Both the position numbers and the translations under genes were made by a program. From Nocardioides sp. Root1257 (GTDB lineage: Bacteria > Actinomycetota > Actinomycetes > Propionibacteriales > Nocardioidaceae), in the NCBI RefSeq assembly GCF_001425175.1, contig NZ_LMDV01000010.1, positions 186,001-250,000 of the forward strand: a DNA stretch of 64,000 nt. The letters run 5' to 3'. Below the pieces are notes generated by a model, which had not been told where the DNA came from, did not search any database, and worked only from the letters and a program-made list of their open reading frames with translations. Of this stretch, positions 59,973-64,000 are shown piece after piece (within the stretch, counting starts at the first letter, position 1; every line of letters starts with the position of its first letter).

Positions 59973-60038
59973 GCGGCCCCCGTCCGGGCGACGAACGCGA
60001 CTACGTCGTCAGGCGGGTTGTCCTGGTGAGCCGGTGGC

Positions 60039-60221
60039 TCAGGCGGCGAGGACGACCTTCTCGGTGGAGACGGCCTTCTTGCCGGTGACCAGCGTCTGGT
60101 CGGCGCCGCACCAGCAGGTGAAGGCGACGACGATGCCGTGGTCGGTGTTGCTCATGGAGGTCACCTGGCTCGGGAAGATGAGCTGACGCTTCTGGCACGC
60201 GGTGCACTGGTGGTCGAACAT
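60039..60221 (-). CDS. 60-residue zinc-ribbon-like protein
   Basis: Start ATG at 60221 with GAGG 5-8 nt upstream. Two cysteine pairs, HQCTACQKRQLIFPSQ (CxxC) and VAFTCWCGADQTLVTGKKA (CxC), form a plausible zinc knuckle; no membrane segment. Compact proteins of this shape are widespread in actinobacteria with no assigned role. Divergent from the LysR gene. Confidence 0.72.
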   Translation of the reverse strand: MFDHQCTACQKRQLIFPSQVTSMSNTDHGIVVAFTCWCGADQTLVTGKKAVSTEKVVLAA

Positions 60222-60304
60222 GGTGACCTCACTCTCGGGTTGCGGGACGGGGCTCCTGCCACCGTCGATGACTCAATTCTCCGACAGGTGTAGACATAGG
60301 GGTA

Positions 60305-60332
60305 GCCTTAGTTTCCTTCGGAAACCGAAGGC
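60305..60332 (+). promoter_or_regulatory. Overlapping palindromes before the LysR gene
   Basis: GTTTCC-TTC-GGAAAC (60311-60325) and CCTTCGG-AAA-CCGAAGG (60315-60331) are both perfect, within an outer GCCTT...AAGGC pair. They lie 20 bp before the LysR start and 84 bp from the divergent zinc-ribbon start. Probable autoregulatory site or leader hairpin. Confidence 0.5.
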
Positions 60333-60351
60333 AAGTCCTAGGGATGTGATC

Positions 60352-61269
60352 GTGCTCTCGCTGCACCAGCTCACCTGCTTCCTCGCCACCTACGAGCACG
60401 GCTCGCTCACCGGCGCAGCGGAGCAGCTCGGCTACGCCCAGCCCTCGGTCTCCGAGCAGATCCGGGCCCTCGAGAAGTCGCTCGGCGTGCAGCTCTTCCG
60501 CCGGGTCGGGCGCGGCGTCGTGCCCACCACGGTCGCCGACACCCTGCGCCCGCACGCCGAGCGGGTGCTCGCGGCGGTCGAGGACGCGCAGCAGTCGGTA
60601 CGCCGGGTGAAGAGCTTCGAGACCGGGACCATCCGGTTCGGGATGTTCGGCACCGCGCGCCTGTACGCCGGGGCGGGGCTGGTCGCCGACGTGCTGTCCC
60701 GCTACCCGGGCGTGCGGGTCGAGCTGATCGGCCAGAACTCGACGGACGTGCAGGAGGACCTGCGCCGGGGCCGGATCGAGGCCGCGATGATCGCCGTACC
60801 GTCGGTCAACAGCGAGGGCTTCGAGGTCACCCCGGTCGCGCGCGACGAGCTCGTCTACATCAGCCGCGACCCGGCCCGGCTCGAGTCGCCGGTGACCGCG
60901 CACCGGCTGGCTCTCGCCTCGCTCGTGATGCCCGAGACGACCTGGCGCGCGGACGACTCGACCCGCAAGGTGCTGCGCCAGATGCTGCACGAGACCGGTC
61001 GCAACCCGCAGACCCGGATCGAGGTCGAGGACGTCGAGACCGCGGTCGAGCTGGTCGGCATGGGCTACTCCGACTCGGTGATCCCCAAGGGTGCGGCCGT
61101 CCAGCTGCTCCCCCGACTGGCACCGGAGGCCGGCTGGGTGTCGCTGCGGCCGCGTCAGTACGACACGTTCGCGATCGTGCACCGCGCCGGCGCGACCCTC
61201 TCCCCCGCCGCCCAGCTGATGATCCAGCTGGCGACCACCCGGATCCAGGCGATCGCCGACCCGTTGTGA
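60352..61269 (+). CDS. LysR-family transcriptional regulator
   Basis: 305 residues. N-terminal wHTH LHQLTCFLATYEHGSLTGAAEQLGYAQPSVSEQIRALEKSLGVQLFRRVGRGV is textbook LysR; the C-terminal periplasmic-binding-like effector domain runs from ~90 to the end. GTG at 60352 has AGGG 8 nt upstream; GTG at 60346 is also in frame. It is convergent with the arylsulfatase (25 bp) and might control it. Effector unknown. Confidence 0.88.
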   Translation: MLSLHQLTCFLATYEHGSLTGAAEQLGYAQPSVSEQIRALEKSLGVQLFRRVGRGVVPTTVADTLRPHAERVLAAVEDAQQSVRRVKSFETGTIRFGMFGTARLYAGAGLVADVLSRYPGVRVELIGQNSTDVQEDLRRGRIEAAMIAVPSVNSEGFEVTPVARDELVYISRDPARLESPVTAHRLALASLVMPETTWRADDSTRKVLRQMLHETGRNPQTRIEVEDVETAVELVGMGYSDSVIPKGAAVQLLPRLAPEAGWVSLRPRQYDTFAIVHRAGATLSPAAQLMIQLATTRIQAIADPL

Positions 61270-61293
61270 GCGGGTCGGCGCTGCCCGGCGTCG

Positions 61294-63624
61294 TCAGTGG
61301 GTGACCAGGTGTGCCTTCAGGAGCTGGTCGTCGGTGGGAGTGAGGGCGTCGTCGCCGGCCTGGAGGTCGACGTGGTGGAGCGCGCCGGTGAACGGGAAGC
61401 CGGTGCCTGAGCCGTAGTCCGTCGTGACCGGCGTGCCACGGTCGAGTCCGACGTCGAGGGTCTGGTCCATCGAGAAGAAGAACGGCAGGGTCCGCTCGAC
61501 CCGACCGGTGCCGACCTTCTCGCCGTCCAGCACCAGCTGCACGTCGCCTCCGCGGCCGAGGCCACCGCCGTCGTACGTGAAGAGGACCTCGGCGACGTGG
61601 GTGCCGGCGGCCACCGGCGCGGCGGCCCGCACGTGCGTGACCGTCACGGCACCGAAGTTGTAGGCGTAGGTGAGCAGTCCGTCCTTCACGTAGAGCGACC
61701 AGCCGCCGAAGCCGCCGCCCTGCGCGACGAGGACACCCTCCGTGCCGGTGCCGGACGAGAAGGTCGCCCGGATCGCGAAGGACGTGTTCTTCAGGCTGGG
61801 CACGGCGTCCTCGCGCAGCCGGCCGGCGCCAGGCAGCAGCCGGATGGACCGCGGCGGCGCGGGGCGCCCGGCAGTCCGGGCGTCGAAGCGGCCCGAGAGC
61901 TGGTCGTCCATCGGCAGCACGTGGTTGCGGCGCGCCTCGCTGAGGAAGAGCGCCTGCAGCTCGGCCAGCAGCTCGGGCTGCTCCGCGGCGACGTCGCGCG
62001 CCTGGGTCCAGTCGGTGCGGGTGTCGTAGAGCTCCCACCGGTCCTCGGACAGGCTCGGGGTGTCGGTCTGGGCGGTCGCCCAGGGCGTCTTGTGCTTGGC
62101 CACCGCCGTCCAGCCCTCGTGGTAGATCCCACGGTTGCCGAACATCTCGAAGTACTGCGTGGTGTGCCGCTCCGGTGCTCCTGCGTCGTTGAAGGAGTAC
62201 CGGAACGACACACCGTCCAGGGGTTGCTGCTCGACGCCGTCGACCACCGCCGGCACGGGCACGCCGGCCGTCTCGAGGAGCGTCGGGAGCACGTCGACGA
62301 CGTGGTGCCACTGGTGGCGGACCTCGCCGCGCGCCTCGATGCCCTCCGGCCAGTGCACGACCAGCCCGTTGCGGGTGCCGCCGTAGTGGGAGGCGACCTG
62401 CTTGGTCCACTGGTACGGCGTGTCCATCGCGACCGCCCAGCCCACCGGGTAGTGCACGTAGCTCTCCGGGGTGCCGACCTTGTCGAGCTCGCTCGCGATC
62501 CGGGCCGTGTCGTCGTCGATCCCGTTGAGACGCAGCGTCTCGTTGAGGGTGCCCTCGATGCCGCCCTCGGCCGAGGCCCCGTTGTCGCCCAGGACGTAGA
62601 GGATGATGGTGTTGTCGAGCTCGCCCGACTCCCGCAGCGACTCGACCAGCCGGCCGACCTGGGCGTCCGTGTGCTCGGCGAAGGCGGCGTACACCTCCAT
62701 GAGCCGCTCGGCCACCTCGCGGTCGGCGTCGGAGATCTCGTCCCAGTGCGGCACGCCGGGCGTCCATGGTGCCAGCTCGGCGTCGGGTGGGACGACGCCG
62801 AGCTCCTGCTGGCGGCGCAGGGTGCGCTCGCGCTGCTCGTCCCAGCCGTGCGCGAACTCGCCGCGGTACTTGTCGGCCCAGCCCTCGGGCACCTGGAACG
62901 GCGCGTGCGTCGCACCGAAGGCCAGGTAGCAGAACCAGGGCTTGTCCGGAGCGTGCGTGCGTACGTCGCGCACCCAGCCCTGCGCCCGGTCGACCAGGTC
63001 CTCCGACAGGTGGTAGCCCTCGGCGGCCGTCCTCGGCGGGTCGACGAACGTCGTCCCCTCGACCAGGGTCGGCTCGAACTGGCTGGCCTCACCGCCGAGG
63101 AAGCCGTAGAAGCGGTCGAAGCCCTCGCGGGTCGGCCAGCGGTCGAACGGCCCGGCCGCGGTCTGCTCCCACGACGGGGTCTGGTGCCACTTGCCGAAGG
63201 CACCGGTCGCGTAGCCGTTGTAGGAGAGCGTCTGTGCGAGCGTGCCGGCGCTGAGCGGACGGGTCGCGTCGTACCCCGGGCGCCCGGTGGAGATCTCGAC
63301 GACGGTGCCCATGCCGACGGCGTGGTGGTTGCGCCCGGTCATCAGCGCGGCGCGGGTCGGCGAGCAGAGGGCCGTCGTGTGGAAGCGGGTGTAGCGCAGC
63401 CCGTCGTCGGCGAGCTGCTCGGCGACCGGCATCCGGCACGGCCCGCCGAACGCGGACGATGCGCCGAAGCCCATGTCGTCGAGCAGGATCACCAGGACGT
63501 TCGGCGCGCCCTCGGGTGCCTGCGCGAGCGGCCGGTGCGGCAGCGCCTCGCTCTGGTCGCGGACGTCGACGGCCGCAGAGTACGTCGGACGGGTGCCGTC
63601 GAAGGGCAGGTGGGTGCGGTCCAT
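61294..63624 (-). CDS. Arylsulfatase, type I (formylglycine-dependent)
   Basis: 776 residues. The sulfatase signature HTTALCSPTRAALMTGRNHHAVG (C-x-P-x-R, Cys converted to formylglycine) and metal ligands in LVILLDDMGFGASS (Asp-Asp) and VLGDNGASAEGG are present, with GKWHQ and the long C-terminal domain of PslA-like sulfatases. Start ATG at 63624 with AGGAG 6 nt upstream. No export signal, so it should be cytosolic and act on sulfate esters that were imported. It hydrolyses them to release sulfate. Confidence 0.93.
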   Translation of the reverse strand: MDRTHLPFDGTRPTYSAAVDVRDQSEALPHRPLAQAPEGAPNVLVILLDDMGFGASSAFGGPCRMPVAEQLADDGLRYTRFHTTALCSPTRAALMTGRNHHAVGMGTVVEISTGRPGYDATRPLSAGTLAQTLSYNGYATGAFGKWHQTPSWEQTAAGPFDRWPTREGFDRFYGFLGGEASQFEPTLVEGTTFVDPPRTAAEGYHLSEDLVDRAQGWVRDVRTHAPDKPWFCYLAFGATHAPFQVPEGWADKYRGEFAHGWDEQRERTLRRQQELGVVPPDAELAPWTPGVPHWDEISDADREVAERLMEVYAAFAEHTDAQVGRLVESLRESGELDNTIILYVLGDNGASAEGGIEGTLNETLRLNGIDDDTARIASELDKVGTPESYVHYPVGWAVAMDTPYQWTKQVASHYGGTRNGLVVHWPEGIEARGEVRHQWHHVVDVLPTLLETAGVPVPAVVDGVEQQPLDGVSFRYSFNDAGAPERHTTQYFEMFGNRGIYHEGWTAVAKHKTPWATAQTDTPSLSEDRWELYDTRTDWTQARDVAAEQPELLAELQALFLSEARRNHVLPMDDQLSGRFDARTAGRPAPPRSIRLLPGAGRLREDAVPSLKNTSFAIRATFSSGTGTEGVLVAQGGGFGGWSLYVKDGLLTYAYNFGAVTVTHVRAAAPVAAGTHVAEVLFTYDGGGLGRGGDVQLVLDGEKVGTGRVERTLPFFFSMDQTLDVGLDRGTPVTTDYGSGTGFPFTGALHHVDLQAGDDALTPTDDQLLKAHLVTH

Positions 63625-63646
63625 GGGGCTCTCCTGAGGTGGGGGG

Positions 63647-64000
63647 TCACGAGGCGATGTGCTGCTCACGCAGCGCGGGCCCGGTCGCGTCCCTGACGGT
63701 CGGGTCGGGCACGGGGACGGCGGCGAGGAGCTGCCGGGTGTAGTCGTGCGTCGGGGCGCCGAAGACCCGGGCAGCCGAGCCGGACTCGACGACCCTGCCG
63801 GCACGCAGCACGGCGACCTGGTCGGCGACCTTGTTGACGACTGCGAGGTCGTGGCTGATGAAGACGCACGCGAAGCCCAGCCGCTGCTGGAGATCGGCGA
63901 ACAGCTCGAGCACCTCGGCCTGCACGGACACGTCGAGCGCACTGGTCGGCTCGTCGGCGATCAGCAGCTCGGGATCAAGGGTCAGCGCCCGGGCCAGCGC
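63647..64000 (-). CDS. Peptide/nickel-type ABC transporter ATP-binding protein (5' end outside window)
   Basis: 118 C-terminal residues visible; the N-terminus lies beyond 64000. Present are ALARALTLDPELLIADEPTSALDVS (end of signature, Walker B, D-loop), VFISHDLAVV (H-loop His) and the terminal PTHDYTRQLLAAVPVPDP oligopeptide-type tail (OppF/DppF C-terminus). It is followed at 22 bp by the arylsulfatase, so the importer probably supplies a sulfated organic compound or peptide. Confidence 0.88.
   Translation of the reverse strand, partial: ALARALTLDPELLIADEPTSALDVSVQAEVLELFADLQQRLGFACVFISHDLAVVNKVADQVAVLRAGRVVESGSAARVFGAPTHDYTRQLLAAVPVPDPTVRDATGPALREQHIAS

Noticed and set aside
60290..60315. 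Possible IdeR/DtxR iron box in TAGGGGTAGCCTTAGTTT
   Set aside because: It needs a one-base insertion to align to the 19-bp consensus and matches only about 11 positions; the perfect palindromes just downstream are better candidates.

Overview
The window comes from a very GC-rich actinobacterial chromosome. GTG starts, ATGA/GTGA stop-start overlaps and G/C-ending third positions are pervasive. Family content (TagF-type teichoic acid polymerase, mycothiol-synthase-like tandem GNAT, F420-type luciferase-like enzyme, ECF41 and SigE-family sigma factors, actinobacterial DUF3180 and DUF6314 proteins) fits Nocardioidaceae, most likely Nocardioides or a relative. That placement is inferred from content only. 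The left and right edge genes are cut by the window. There is no rRNA, transposase, integrase or CRISPR array, and no gene-free stretch exceeds 300 bases; the longest (17025-17288, 26092-26335, 58025-58245) are described below.

Layout. 1-2438: end of a wall teichoic acid polymerase. 2514-6037: an osmoprotectant (QAT-type) ABC importer split into two divergent units. 6114-8408: tandem GNAT and two small membrane proteins. 8444-22739: a housekeeping block (folK, folB, folP, folE, ftsH, hpt, tilS, zinc metalloprotease, dacB, ppa), in which a four-gene island (degenerate glycosyltransferase, methyltransferase, TetR, sulfotransferase) separates folE from folP. 22749-27373: acyl-CoA oxidase-like enzyme, NlpC/P60 hydrolase, PAP2 protein. 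27401-31211: a thiamine-type ABC importer under a TPP riboswitch. 31222-33173: an ECF41 sigma factor with its CMD-family partner, whose promoter is visible, and an ElaA-type acetyltransferase.

33181-39109 and 46798-53431: two catabolic clusters built from the same enzyme families (DapB-like NAD(P)-dependent dehydrogenase, 268-residue SDR, Old Yellow Enzyme-type reductase) plus MBL-fold and DUF885 hydrolases, hot-dog thioesterase, SnoaL-like protein, F420-type oxidoreductase and a TetR regulator. Three transcription units carry a 14-bp operator fitting TNNAACNNGTTNNA, the consensus of KstR, the TetR repressor of actinobacterial sterol catabolism. The best reading is a sterol, terpenoid or other lipid degradation regulon. 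39148-46673: paralogous small membrane-anchored proteins, an HxlR/NmrA-type pair, a PrmC-like methyltransferase, MBL and EEP-family hydrolases, a LuxR-type regulator and a 57-residue membrane peptide.

53492-58024: SigE-type ECF factor with its membrane partner, a MarR/MFS efflux pair around a 26-bp operator, an orphan PTS EIIA, a LapA-domain protein and an alpha/beta hydrolase. 58246-60221: signal-less M23 peptidase and EEP proteins beside tRNA-Thr(CGT), and a small zinc-ribbon protein. 60352-64000: LysR regulator, arylsulfatase and a peptide-type ABC ATPase, suggesting sulfate-ester scavenging.

Non-coding structure is rich: three copies of a ~75-bp palindromic element, each just downstream of a stop codon (6031, 26245, 52007); a separate 72-bp palindrome (37845); 21-bp periodic repeats upstream of ftsH (17165); and a 45-bp promoter motif shared by two small-membrane-protein genes (39601, 46748).
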